The notes: a model not told the origin generated them from the letters alone. Shown: positions 8,981-16,093, counted from the stretch's first letter. The stretch: 64,000 nt of DNA from Lysobacterales bacterium (GCA_027067055.1 JAMOMK010000123.1:1-64000), one strand, 5' to 3'. Numbers and translations: made by a program.

Positions 8981-10869
8981 TGACAATTAAAAAAATCTTA
9001 ATCGCCAATCGTGGTGAAATCGCTTGCCGCATTATGCAAACATGCGCCAAATTGGGCATTAAAACTGTAGCAATTTATGCTGTAATTGAACAGCATGCCA
9101 AACATGTACAAATGGCGGATGAAGCATTCATGATTGAAGCAGATACACCTACAGCCACCTATTTGGACGCCGATGCCATTGTTAGCATTGCAAAAAACAA
9201 CAATGTCGATGCCATTCATCCGGGTTATGGCTTTTTGTCCGAACGCACAGAGTTTGCTCAAAAGATTGCCCAAGCTGGTATGATTTTTATCGGTGCGCCG
9301 ATTGACGCATTGGATTTAATGGGTTCTAAAGCCGCAGCTAAAAAAACCATGATAGCAGCTGGTGTACCTTGTGTTCCTGGATTTCATGGCGATGAGCAAG
9401 AACCTGGATTTTTACAAGCTCGAGCCGATGAAGTCGGTTATCCGTTGTTGATTAAAGCCAGTGCTGGCGGTGGTGGCAAAGGCATGAAGATTGTCAATCA
9501 ATCATCCGAATTTTCCGAAGCCCTACTCTCAGCTAAACGCGAAGCGATTAAATCCTTTGGCAATGACCATGTTATTTTAGAACGATTTATCACCAAACCC
9601 AAGCATATAGAAGTACAAGTTTTTGCCGACAACCAAGGTAATGTCGTGCATTTGTTCGAGCGCGATTGTTCTAGCCAAAGAAGATACCAAAAAATTATCG
9701 AAGAAGCCCCTTCAACCTGCATCAATCAAGACACCAAAGACAATATGTACGCCGCTGCCGTTGCTGCCACCAAAGCGGTAGATTATATAGGCGCAGGCAC
9801 CATTGAATTTATTGTCCAAGGTGATGATTTTTTCTTTATGGAAATGAATACTCGCTTGCAAGTTGAACACCGTGTCACTGAAATGATTACAAATACTGAT
9901 TTAGTCGAATGGCAAATTCATGTTGCTGCTGGCAATGAATTACCACTTAAACAAGATGAAATCACCTGCAATGGTCATGCCATTCAAGCACGTATTTATG
10001 CCGAGGACAGCTTTAATGGCTTTTTACCTGCTACGGGATTGCTTGAGGATGTGCAATTTTGCGAAGGTGACAACGTGATTATTGACACAGGCATAGAAAA
10101 AAGCAACACCATAAGCATTCATTTTGATCCCATGATTGCCAAGACAGTCTGTTGGGCACAAAATCGTGAGCAATGCATAGAAAAAGTGTTAAACAATTTA
10201 GACCATACCTTTATTGTTGGTGTAAAAACCAATCTAGGCTTTTTATCGGGTTTAATTAATTCATCAGAATTTAGAGAAAATACAGTTTTTACCAATTCTT
10301 TAGATAATGGGCAATTAGCTATCACAATCCCTGAAGCAGATGATAAAATCATTGCAAACTTGATTGCCACATCAAATGCAAATAAGGCACAATCCGCTTG
10401 GTCAGGAAACCAAGGCTGGAGTAATTCAGGTGAGTATTTTAGTGCTTATGCTTGGGCTTATCACGAACAAGAAATCCAAGTCAAAGCACGCATCGAAGGA
10501 ACCACTGTGATTTTTGAAAACGGTAAGCACATAGATATTGACACCCATGCAACTTTACACGACAGCCAATCACAATTGCAACTGGTGTCACAACACAAGC
10601 GTTACATTTTCAACAAAATCAACCACCAAACTGAGGGCTCTAACGTCAACAAAGGCGATATAGTCTCACCCATGCCAGGCAAAATCCTGCAAATAAAAGT
10701 CAAAGTTGGCGACAAAGTCAAAGCGGATCAAACCCTAGCTGTGATGGAAGCCATGAAAATGGAACTGACACTCAAAGCCTCGGTCGATGCAGTTATCGAA
10801 GAAATTTTAGTGGCAGAGAATGATGTGATAACTGCTGATTATTTATTGATTAAACTTAACTCGCTGTAA
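8980..10869 (+). CDS. biotin-dependent acyl-CoA carboxylase alpha subunit (methylcrotonyl-CoA type likely)
   Basis: 629 residues with the full alpha-subunit layout: biotin carboxylase N-domain (LIANRGEIACRIM at 7-19, HPGYGFLSE at 80-88), ATP-grasp glycine loop KASAGGGGKGMK at 159-170, catalytic block ERDCSSQRRYQKIIEEAPS near 230, then a linker and a C-terminal biotinyl domain with EAMKM and the biotin-accepting Lys593. The segment GFHGDEQ near 134-140 resembles methylcrotonyl-CoA carboxylase more than propionyl-CoA carboxylase, which would fit leucine breakdown together with the HMG-CoA lyase gene at 44293. No carboxyltransferase beta subunit is in the window, so the substrate is not settled. 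Confidence 0.85.
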   Translation: MTIKKILIANRGEIACRIMQTCAKLGIKTVAIYAVIEQHAKHVQMADEAFMIEADTPTATYLDADAIVSIAKNNNVDAIHPGYGFLSERTEFAQKIAQAGMIFIGAPIDALDLMGSKAAAKKTMIAAGVPCVPGFHGDEQEPGFLQARADEVGYPLLIKASAGGGGKGMKIVNQSSEFSEALLSAKREAIKSFGNDHVILERFITKPKHIEVQVFADNQGNVVHLFERDCSSQRRYQKIIEEAPSTCINQDTKDNMYAAAVAATKAVDYIGAGTIEFIVQGDDFFFMEMNTRLQVEHRVTEMITNTDLVEWQIHVAAGNELPLKQDEITCNGHAIQARIYAEDSFNGFLPATGLLEDVQFCEGDNVIIDTGIEKSNTISIHFDPMIAKTVCWAQNREQCIEKVLNNLDHTFIVGVKTNLGFLSGLINSSEFRENTVFTNSLDNGQLAITIPEADDKIIANLIATSNANKAQSAWSGNQGWSNSGEYFSAYAWAYHEQEIQVKARIEGTTVIFENGKHIDIDTHATLHDSQSQLQLVSQHKRYIFNKINHQTEGSNVNKGDIVSPMPGKILQIKVKVGDKVKADQTLAVMEAMKMELTLKASVDAVIEEILVAENDVITADYLLIKLNSL

Positions 10870-10890
10870 ATTTAAACTGATATGACACCG

Positions 10891-11067
10891 TGGGGATGGG
10901 ACTTTTAGTCCCATATATTTCGTACTTAGTAAAAACAAATCTCTATTTAGTTTTATTTGTTATCTTTAGTCTGAATAAAAATAATTGAGGTGAAAATCAT
11001 ACTCATAAAGTTTTTTCTGGGTTATTTCTAAAGTAAAGATAACATGGGACTAAAAGTCCCATCCCCA
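10891..11067. mobile_element. MITE-like element with 24-bp perfect terminal inverted repeats
   Basis: Positions 10891-10914 and 11044-11067 are exact reverse complements over 24 bases (core TGGGGATGGGACTTTTAGTC). Each arm also contains its own palindrome, TGGGACT-TT-AGTCCCA. The 129 bases between the arms are AT-rich and non-coding. It sits between the convergent carboxylase and Fic genes, where the arms could also act as terminators. No obvious target duplication was found. Confidence 0.7.
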
Positions 11068-11110
11068 AATAGTTATTTCCATAACTTTAAGATTGAGGGA
11101 GTCAATAACC

Positions 11111-12169
11111 TCAATTTTCTAGCATACAAGTGCGCAATTCAAAACGCAGATAATAATCAAATTGATTGAGTACATTCAACAAAGCTGTATTGATATAAAT
11201 AACATTTACACCTTTTTTACCATGCATTTGGAAGATACTGACATCTAACCTTTCTTTGCTTTTCACAGGCATTTTGACAATGATTTGTTTATAAATATTA
11301 TTAATTTTTATAACATTCTTACCTACTAACTTTTCATATCCTGATAACAAACCTGACAATTCTTTATAACTCTTGTGCGTCCATTGGATGGCTTGTTCAT
11401 AAAATTGTTTTAATGGTTGAACATTTCCATCTCTGTAATGTTTCATGCAGTTGTGGTAGTGCTTTTTATCAATATTTTTAAGGTAAATTGCCAATAAAGA
11501 CGCAAAGACAAAACTATATTTTTTTTGCACAATATTGATTAATAACAACCGAGATAATCGACCATTACCATCGCGAAAGGGGTGAATAAAGATAAACTGT
11601 AATAATGCATATAAAGCTTTATTAATAGATTTGTCATCATTATTGTAAAAAGCTAAATAATCGTGCATATAATCCATAACCAATTCTGGTGGAATGCAAT
11701 AAAATGCATTGGGGTTCGTCTTGGGGTCACCTGCCCGCATTCCGCTAGTTCGTACACCGTAGTTACGTTTTTTCGGTCGCAAGCTAGTATTGATTTTGGT
11801 TAATTCATCTAGAGTCAGTTTTGAAATATTACCCAAATCATCAAGACCTTGTTCAAATCGACTCACAGCCGAACAAACATTTTTAACAAAACGGTTAGAA
11901 CCAACCCGTGCAATATCCCACAGATACAACTCGTCAATAGCACAATCAGCAAAACCGCTTGATGTATTTTTATCCCCAGCTAAAAATTTAAGCAAATACA
12001 AGCTTAAAAAGCCACTATCAAAAGGTTGCGGCTTTAAGTTAATATTTTCATCAAACTTTAAAGCTTCAAGTATTGTATCAGAAACCTTAATAGGCGTAAA
12101 AACAGGACAATTCTCGATTTTTGATGCCGAGAGTTGTCCTGTTTTTATTTTACTTTCATTAACATCCAT
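11111..12169 (-). CDS. Fic family protein (putative AMP/NMP-transferase)
   Basis: 352 residues. The Fic signature HPFRDGNGRLSR at 196-207 has the catalytic His196, the acidic Asp200 and the GNGR phosphate loop. It is preceded by NYGVRTSGMRAGD and FYCIPPELV, the flap and substrate-groove blocks found in Fic_N/Fic proteins. Such proteins usually AMPylate or deAMPylate a target protein. A perfect inhibitory (S/T)xxxE(G/N) helix is not evident: around 108-115 the sequence is AVSRFEQG with Val in place of Ser/Thr. The last 90 residues are a lysine-rich helical C-terminal region, perhaps DNA-binding. The ATG overlaps the stop of the upstream 80-residue gene by 11 bases. Residues 7-26 are encoded by a DNA hairpin repeated at 12740-12800 and 13850-13910. 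Confidence 0.9.
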   Translation of the reverse strand: MDVNESKIKTGQLSASKIENCPVFTPIKVSDTILEALKFDENINLKPQPFDSGFLSLYLLKFLAGDKNTSSGFADCAIDELYLWDIARVGSNRFVKNVCSAVSRFEQGLDDLGNISKLTLDELTKINTSLRPKKRNYGVRTSGMRAGDPKTNPNAFYCIPPELVMDYMHDYLAFYNNDDKSINKALYALLQFIFIHPFRDGNGRLSRLLLINIVQKKYSFVFASLLAIYLKNIDKKHYHNCMKHYRDGNVQPLKQFYEQAIQWTHKSYKELSGLLSGYEKLVGKNVIKINNIYKQIIVKMPVKSKERLDVSIFQMHGKKGVNVIYINTALLNVLNQFDYYLRFELRTCMLEN

Positions 12170-12401
12170 TGTTATTAGAATTTTCGATATATCTTAACAA
12201 TGCCTTTTGTCTAGCAAATAGAACAGATATTCTGGAAAATAAAATAAAAATAACAGCCAATAGCATAATCATACTTGCAAACATTTTCAAACCTTCAAAA
12301 TATGACACAGTAAATATTGCAAGAAACATAATAAACAATTCAAAATAAATCATTTTTGAACCAATTCTACGTATACTTTCTATTTTTTCTTTTTCTAACA
12401 T
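12159..12401 (-). CDS. small membrane protein upstream of fic
   Basis: 80 residues, unrecognised. Two hydrophobic segments (about 18-35 and 40-58) with charged ends predict a small two-span inner-membrane protein with both ends in the cytoplasm. AAGGTGA lies 5 bases before the ATG at 12401, a good ribosome site. Its last codons overlap the fic start (11 bases), so translation of fic is probably coupled to it. It may anchor or regulate Fic at the membrane; that is inference from position only. Confidence 0.6.
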   Translation of the reverse strand: MLEKEKIESIRRIGSKMIYFELFIMFLAIFTVSYFEGLKMFASMIMLLAVIFILFSRISVLFARQKALLRYIENSNNNGC

Positions 12402-12409
12402 ATTTCACC

Positions 12410-12577
12410 TTAATTAAATTGCCAAAATAAATTTTCGCCATTTGCTTTTTCTTGTTTTATTTCATCTTTAGTTAAATAATTTTCTAAAGTAGATAATTTA
12501 TCAATTAAAAATGGAAACAGATAATATTTAGAAGTCGCGTAATAATATTTATAAACTTCTAATAAGTTTGGAAGTAT
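12410..12577 (-). pseudogene. orphan C-terminal coding fragment
   Basis: Directly after the TAG that ends the Fic-like fragment, the same frame stays open for 55 codons (ILPNLLEVYKYYYATSKYYL, then a Lys/Glu-rich tail ending FWQFN) up to a TAA that overlaps the ribosome site of the 80-residue gene. It has no start of its own. The position suggests the 3' end of a gene that once preceded the small membrane protein and fic, cut off when the Fic N-terminal copy was joined to it. Not recognised as any family. Confidence 0.4.
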
Positions 12578-12820
12578 CTATTCATTAATAGCACAATCCG
12601 CAAAACCACTAGATGTATTTTTATCCCCTGCCAAAAACTTAAACAAATACAACTTTAAAAAGCCACTATCAAAAGGTAGAGGCTTTAACTTAATATTTTC
12701 ATTCAGTTTTAAGGCTTCAAGTATTGCATTAGAAACCTTAATAGGAGTAAAAACAGGGCAACTCTCAATTTTTGAGGGAGAGAGTTGTCCTGTTTTTATT
12801 TTACTTCCATTAACCACCAT
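12578..12820 (-). pseudogene. truncated copy of the fic N-terminus
   Basis: From the ATG at 12820 the frame gives 80 residues that match residues 1-82 of the intact Fic protein (for example KIKTGQLSPSKIESCPVF and DSGFLKLYLFKFLAGDKNTS), then stops at CAINE. The Fic catalytic motif is absent, so it cannot be an active Fic. The ATG overlaps the stop of the Sel1-like gene by 11 bases, exactly as in the intact fic/80-residue pair, which shows this is a duplicated operon end rather than random homology. Confidence 0.75.
12740..12803. terminator. hairpin with U-tract downstream of Sel1-like gene (copy 2 of repeat)
   Basis: The strand complementary to the window reads AAAAACAGGACAACTCTC, a short loop, GAGAGTTGCCCTGTTTTTA: a 17-18 bp stem with one mismatch followed by a T run. 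It looks like a rho-independent terminator for the Sel1-like gene ending at 12810, and because the opposite strand also ends in T5 it could work both ways. The same hairpin sits inside the coding sequence of the intact fic gene (12100-12150) and after the other Sel1-like gene (13850-13905). Confidence 0.55.
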
Positions 12821-13559
12821 TTGGTCTTGGGTCAGAATCCCACTCATTAGGAGGCAATGCTAATCTGGATGACAAGTATCGAAATGCAAGTAGATTCGTA
12901 TTATCTAGAAATTCACGAGCACTGTTTCTTGTTAACCTTTCGTATTCCTTTGCAGCATCAACATCCCCCAACAAAGAAGCCATTCGTAATTCTACAGTAG
13001 CTAACATTGGCTGATTATCTACTATATAAGCTTGAGCCATCAACCTTAAAGAAAACGTATCTGAGGCATTTTCATAGGCACGAGCACTTCTCGCATAACT
13101 TTTCGCTAGTTTTGAATTTTTAGAACTAATCGCAGAAATTGCCAATAGCTTTTTAGCATTAAGATTCTCATTCTGCGCTAAGGTTATTAAATCTTTACGT
13201 GAAAGGTCTTTCAATTTATCTATAACTGTACGCGACAAATATCCCCGTCTTTTCATCCATAATGATTCTTCATATGAACTTGCATTCATCATAGTGTAAG
13301 GACACGTACCTTCTAACTTACAACCATATTCATTTTTCCATGATTTTTTCAATTCTTCATCCGTCGCAACTCTAAGCTGCATAGATAGCTCCTTTAATAG
13401 ATCATCTTCTCGTTTATCAGATAAATGAGTAGTTAAACTCTTATTTGAATAATCAGATTTAAGAACTTCTTTTTTTATAATTTTATTTTCATTCTTTATA
13501 GTATTATAACCTATAAAAACAAATATAAATAACACTCCTACTATTATAAATTTTTTCAT
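12810..13559 (-). CDS. Sel1/TPR-like membrane-anchored protein (paralogue 1)
   Basis: 249 residues from the ATG at 13559 (AGGAGA lies 8 bases upstream; the longer frame from 13628 is not needed). Residues 5-20 form a signal anchor (FIIVGVLFIFVFIGY). A Cys pair follows (EYGCKLEGTCPYT) and then alpha-helical repeats resembling Sel1 (LLAISAISSKNSKLAKSYA; ATVELRMASLLGDVDAAKEY). It ends in DPRPNGG. The gene at 13935-14690 is a clear paralogue with the same anchor, Cys pair, repeats and DPRPIGG ending. Its function is unknown; it probably faces the periplasm. It follows a remnant of a secreted-protein gene and precedes a truncated fic copy. Confidence 0.7.
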   Translation of the reverse strand: MKKFIIVGVLFIFVFIGYNTIKNENKIIKKEVLKSDYSNKSLTTHLSDKREDDLLKELSMQLRVATDEELKKSWKNEYGCKLEGTCPYTMMNASSYEESLWMKRRGYLSRTVIDKLKDLSRKDLITLAQNENLNAKKLLAISAISSKNSKLAKSYARSARAYENASDTFSLRLMAQAYIVDNQPMLATVELRMASLLGDVDAAKEYERLTRNSAREFLDNTNLLAFRYLSSRLALPPNEWDSDPRPNGG

Positions 13560-13569
13560 ATAATTTCTC

Positions 13570-13694
13570 CTATAGTGAACCTGTGCAACCTTCTTCTTCC
13601 CATGCTTGATATACGTCATGACAAGCAAAGTGATTATTAATGTCAGTCACAAATCTTCCACCCCATGTTTCACCATAATCAATTGTAATAAGAT
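13570..13694 (-). pseudogene. 3' remnant of a paralogue of the 281-residue secreted protein
   Basis: In the frame ending with TAG at 13570-13572 the sequence reads ITIDYGETWGGRFVTDINNH, then FACHDVYQAWEEEGCTGSL, which aligns with the C-terminus of the 281-residue protein (TVEYDQTWGSRLTQDVQNFA, CRAVYRSWEELACNGSL). The stop overlaps the ribosome site of the next gene (TAGGAG) exactly as in the intact pair. Homology breaks off near 13694, where unrelated sequence begins. This shows that the secreted-protein/Sel1-like gene pair was once present twice. Confidence 0.75.
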
Positions 13695-13802
13695 CTGTGA
13701 ACAGGGGTCAGGTAACTTGTTCATGAATCAATCCCGCCAATTGCCAAACTTTTTATCACCTCTTCTCTTTTGTCTAATCATGCTTGAGAGGTGAACACCC
13801 TG
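13695..13802. other. ~105-bp insert between two broken genes (possible transposon scar)
   Basis: Between the end of the secreted-protein remnant and the third Fic fragment lie about 105 bases matching neither. It starts with GAACAGGGGTCAGGTAACTT and ends with GAGGTGAACACCCTGTT. The GGGGTCAGGTAAC stretch resembles sequence I associate with IS200/RAYT-type elements, but no transposase can be read. It marks the junction of a deletion or insertion that truncated both neighbours. Confidence 0.35.
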
Positions 13803-13921
13803 TTTACATCCAGTTTCAAGACTTTAAGTATTTCATTAGAAATCTTGATTGGAGTAAAAACAGGACAACTCTCGATTTTTGATAGGGAGAGTTGTCCTAT
13901 TTTAGTTTTAATTATTTTCAT
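13778..13921 (-). pseudogene. second truncated copy of the fic N-terminus
   Basis: The ATG at 13921, 13 bases past the stop of the Sel1-like paralogue 2, opens a 47-codon frame with IGQLSLSKIESCPVFTPIKI, the same segment as Fic residues 10-30, continuing to LKLDVN before running into foreign sequence and stopping. About 40 residues are homologous to Fic. It contains the third copy of the hairpin (stem GGACAACTCTC / GAGAGTTGTCC, 13862-13896) and may serve only as a terminator now. Confidence 0.65.
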
Positions 13922-13934
13922 AATCTATATAAAA

Positions 13935-14690
13935 CTAACTACCACCTATAGGTCTTGGGTCATTATTAATATTATCGATATCAGTATTTAATTTTTTCAG
14001 TAAATAACTGTAAGCCATTTTATTTGTGTTATCAATTAAAGCACTTGAAGAATGAGCCGTAACTTGTTCATAAGTAGCAGTTGCATTGGTATCTCCTAGA
14101 ATTGATGCCATTCTCAAATAAAATGTTGCTGTCATTGGATCTTTATCTTGAAGTAATGCCTTGGCAAAAAGCCTATATCCAAACGTTTCTCTAGACCCAG
14201 CATGAGCAATTGAAGACATAGCATAAGCCTTGGCACTTTTGTGATCGTCATGTTTGATTGAATCGATAGCTAATAAATACTTTGCATTAACATTTCCTCT
14301 TTCACTTAGTTCCCATAAATCTTTTTTTGGAACATCCTGTAACAAGGCTACAACCGATTTTGCAGGATACCCTTTACGTTTTAACCATAACGCATCTTCA
14401 TAGGAGCGTGCATTGAATATAAACTGATTGCAATTATTCTCATTAGAACATGAGTACTCATAATCCCATGTATCTCTTAACTCTTGATTTGAAGGGGGTG
14501 AAATCAATTGGGCGATATGCAATAAAGGACCATCTGATTTTACCTCATCTTTAAACCGGGTTTTACTTTCAGGATTAGGTAACTGAATTAGTTTATTTTT
14601 ATTTATAAGTTTTTCATCAGTACTGTTCATGTGTGAAAAAACAAACATTCCAACAATCAATACTATTAATATTATTATTAAATTTTTCAT
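13935..14690 (-). CDS. Sel1/TPR-like membrane-anchored protein (paralogue 2)
   Basis: 251 residues, paralogue of the gene at 12810-13559. N-terminal anchor LIIILIVLIVGMFVF, a Cys pair around EYSCSNENNCNQF, ARSYEDALWLKRKGYPAKSV (matching SSYEESLWMKRRGYLSRTV in the paralogue), helical repeats and the ending DPRPIGGS. AGGAG precedes the ATG and overlaps the TAG of the 281-residue gene, so the two are translated together. Function unknown; the shared N-terminal anchor and cysteines suggest a periplasmic helical-repeat protein that partners the secreted protein next door. Confidence 0.7.
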   Translation of the reverse strand: MKNLIIILIVLIVGMFVFSHMNSTDEKLINKNKLIQLPNPESKTRFKDEVKSDGPLLHIAQLISPPSNQELRDTWDYEYSCSNENNCNQFIFNARSYEDALWLKRKGYPAKSVVALLQDVPKKDLWELSERGNVNAKYLLAIDSIKHDDHKSAKAYAMSSIAHAGSRETFGYRLFAKALLQDKDPMTATFYLRMASILGDTNATATYEQVTAHSSSALIDNTNKMAYSYLLKKLNTDIDNINNDPRPIGGS

Positions 14691-14701
14691 AATTTATTCT
14701 C

Positions 14702-15547
14702 CTAAAGGCTTCCATTACAAGCGAGTTCTTCCCAACTTCTATATACCGCTCTACATGTAGCAAAATTTTGAACATCTTGAGTTAATCTACTACCCCAAGT
14801 TTGATCATATTCAACTGTACTGAAGCTTGTGCCTAATAACCAATTTGTTATTGAAGCAGAAACATTGGTTCCTGGATAATAAGACTCTAATACATAATAA
14901 ACACTATAAAGACAACTTACATGTTCAGAATCATTAACATCTCCTACAACACCACCCCAAACATTAGTACAAACCTGTGACCACATTTGACTCTCAAATT
15001 GACTATATAGTATAGTTTGATTTCCATTATTTTGATCCAATGAGTTTGCCAGCCAGGTCAAGGGAGAAAGCATTGTACTATACCAGTTTAAACCAATTGG
15101 ATTATTTAAATAATTCCAAAAACTTCCTGTTTCTGTTGCAAACCATCCTGCGGTATCGAAATGTGGTCCAGGATCACCATAACATCCTGGTGTATTTTGT
15201 TTTAGATTTCTTAATGTAGCTTCATCTATGCCAGAACAAGTTGGTGGTGGAGGCGAAGAGTTGCCACCTCCATCACCACCATCATCAGAAGAATCACATC
15301 CAATACTCTGACAACCCCAGTCATCATCAACCCAGCCATCCCAATCTCCCCATGGATCATCTATAGGGTCACCCCATACATCAATTGGATCAAGCTCTGT
15401 TTGAGCATCTGCTGTTTGGACAAAACTAGGCAATGCGACCAAACACGAAAAAGTAAAAGCTGTTATTTGCATTGTTTTCTTGAGTAAGCTTGTTGTTGAT
15501 GAGTTTGATTTTAATCCCAATGACTTTAAAATAGTAGACTTTTTCAT
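14702..15547 (-). CDS. secreted Trp/Asp-rich protein of unknown function
   Basis: 281 residues. The N-terminus has a long basic region and then a signal core (TAFTFSCLVALPSFVQTADA, cut expected after ADA). Residues 50-95 are very rich in Asp, Trp and Gly with a CQSIGC pair and a PPPP linker; residues 97-281 form a domain with six more Cys that I do not recognise. The signal region is nearly identical to that of the upstream 140-residue protein, so the two are paralogous at the N-terminus. Its ATG overlaps the upstream stop in ATGA (15544-15547) with GGAGA close by, so its expression should follow that of the phase-variable gene upstream. Confidence 0.65.
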   Translation of the reverse strand: MKKSTILKSLGLKSNSSTTSLLKKTMQITAFTFSCLVALPSFVQTADAQTELDPIDVWGDPIDDPWGDWDGWVDDDWGCQSIGCDSSDDGGDGGGNSSPPPPTCSGIDEATLRNLKQNTPGCYGDPGPHFDTAGWFATETGSFWNYLNNPIGLNWYSTMLSPLTWLANSLDQNNGNQTILYSQFESQMWSQVCTNVWGGVVGDVNDSEHVSCLYSVYYVLESYYPGTNVSASITNWLLGTSFSTVEYDQTWGSRLTQDVQNFATCRAVYRSWEELACNGSL

Positions 15548-15966
15548 GATAAGTCTCCATTTACTTTTACATCATATTTCTTGATGAATATTTTATTGGT
15601 TCTTCCTTTGTGGATGAGATACTCTGTTGAATAGTTTATTGAGTAATTATTATTGGGCGGTAATACTTCTCCCGCTTCATCGCCTGAATCACAACTATTA
15701 TACCAGTCACAACCATCATCACAACCAGAAACCCAATAAGGACAATCATCGTATGAGTCACAATTAGTATACCAACCACATTCTGTGTAAGACTCGTCAT
15801 CAATCCAACCCCAATCATCCCAACCGGTTTGTGCATCCGCTGTTTGGACAAAACTCGGCAATACAACCAAACAAGAAACAGTAAAAGCCGTGACTTGAAC
15901 TATGCGTTTGGTGAGTTGTCTAAGAGTGCTGTGCTGTGCTGTGCTGTGCTGTGCTGTGCTTGCCAA
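15544..15966 (-). CDS. phase-variable secreted Cys/Trp/Asp-rich protein, currently out of frame with its ATG
   Basis: As it stands the open frame begins at a TTG (15966) and encodes 140 residues: a repeat-coded STAQH region, a basic stretch, signal core VTAFTVSCLVVLPSFVQTADA, then an acidic Trp/Tyr/Cys-rich segment with seven Cys. The natural start is the ATG at 16000, with GGAG 6 bases upstream and MKQNKILSALGFGK aligning with MKKSTILKSLGLKS of the paralogue at 15547. From that ATG the frame reads through seven AGCAC units, then meets TAG at 15920-15922 after 26 codons. One unit more, or two fewer, restores the full protein. The TTG start could give weak leaky expression. Confidence 0.7.
   Translation of the reverse strand: MASTAQHSTAQHSTLRQLTKRIVQVTAFTVSCLVVLPSFVQTADAQTGWDDWGWIDDESYTECGWYTNCDSYDDCPYWVSGCDDGCDWYNSCDSGDEAGEVLPPNNNYSINYSTEYLIHKGRTNKIFIKKYDVKVNGDLS
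15926..15960 (-). repeat. pentanucleotide tandem repeat (AGCAC)x7, predicted phase-variation switch
   Basis: Seven perfect copies of AGCAC on the coding (minus) strand, without interruption, inside the signal-peptide coding region. A unit length not divisible by three means every slip changes the reading frame. The ATG at 16000 and the signal-peptide frame differ by one base (34 bases between first codon bases), so 5, 8 or 11 units give ON and 6, 7, 9 or 10 give OFF. The present count of 7 is OFF. Confidence 0.85.
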
Positions 15967-15997
15967 AGCCTAAAGCACTTAAGATTTTATTTTGTTT

Positions 15998-16010
15998 CAT
16001 TTATTTCTCC
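15998..16010 (-). promoter_or_regulatory. ribosome binding site and ATG of the phase-variable gene
   Basis: On the minus strand GGAGAAATAAATG gives a strong Shine-Dalgarno 6 bases before an ATG at 16000. This, not the TTG at 15966, is the expected start, and its frame is broken by the seven-unit repeat. Confidence 0.75.
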
Positions 16011-16074
16011 TTTTAATTAAAATTTATAAATGCAACAGTTGTTAAGAGTCATTGGTCAATTCGGTCATATTTTC

Positions 16075-16093
16075 ATGGAGGGATGACCTCCAT
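16075..16093. promoter_or_regulatory. inverted repeat upstream of the divergent operons
   Basis: ATGGAGG-GATGA-CCTCCAT is a perfect 7-bp inverted repeat with a 5-base centre in the 302-bp AT-rich gap between the divergent genes at 16000 and 16303. It could be an operator or a leader hairpin 75 bases upstream of the phase-variable gene. I see nothing else coding in this gap. Confidence 0.3.

Noticed and set aside
11790-12197. 135-codon plus-strand frame opposite fic
   Set aside because: It lies fully antisense to the Fic coding region with intact motifs; no independent support.
13791-13991. 66-codon plus-strand frame over the third hairpin
   Set aside because: It is antisense to the truncated fic copy, whose residues match the intact protein.
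15636-15866. 76-codon frame in another phase within the phase-variable gene
   Set aside because: It has no signal peptide and no RBS; the Cys/Trp-rich frame matches the paralogue's N-terminus.
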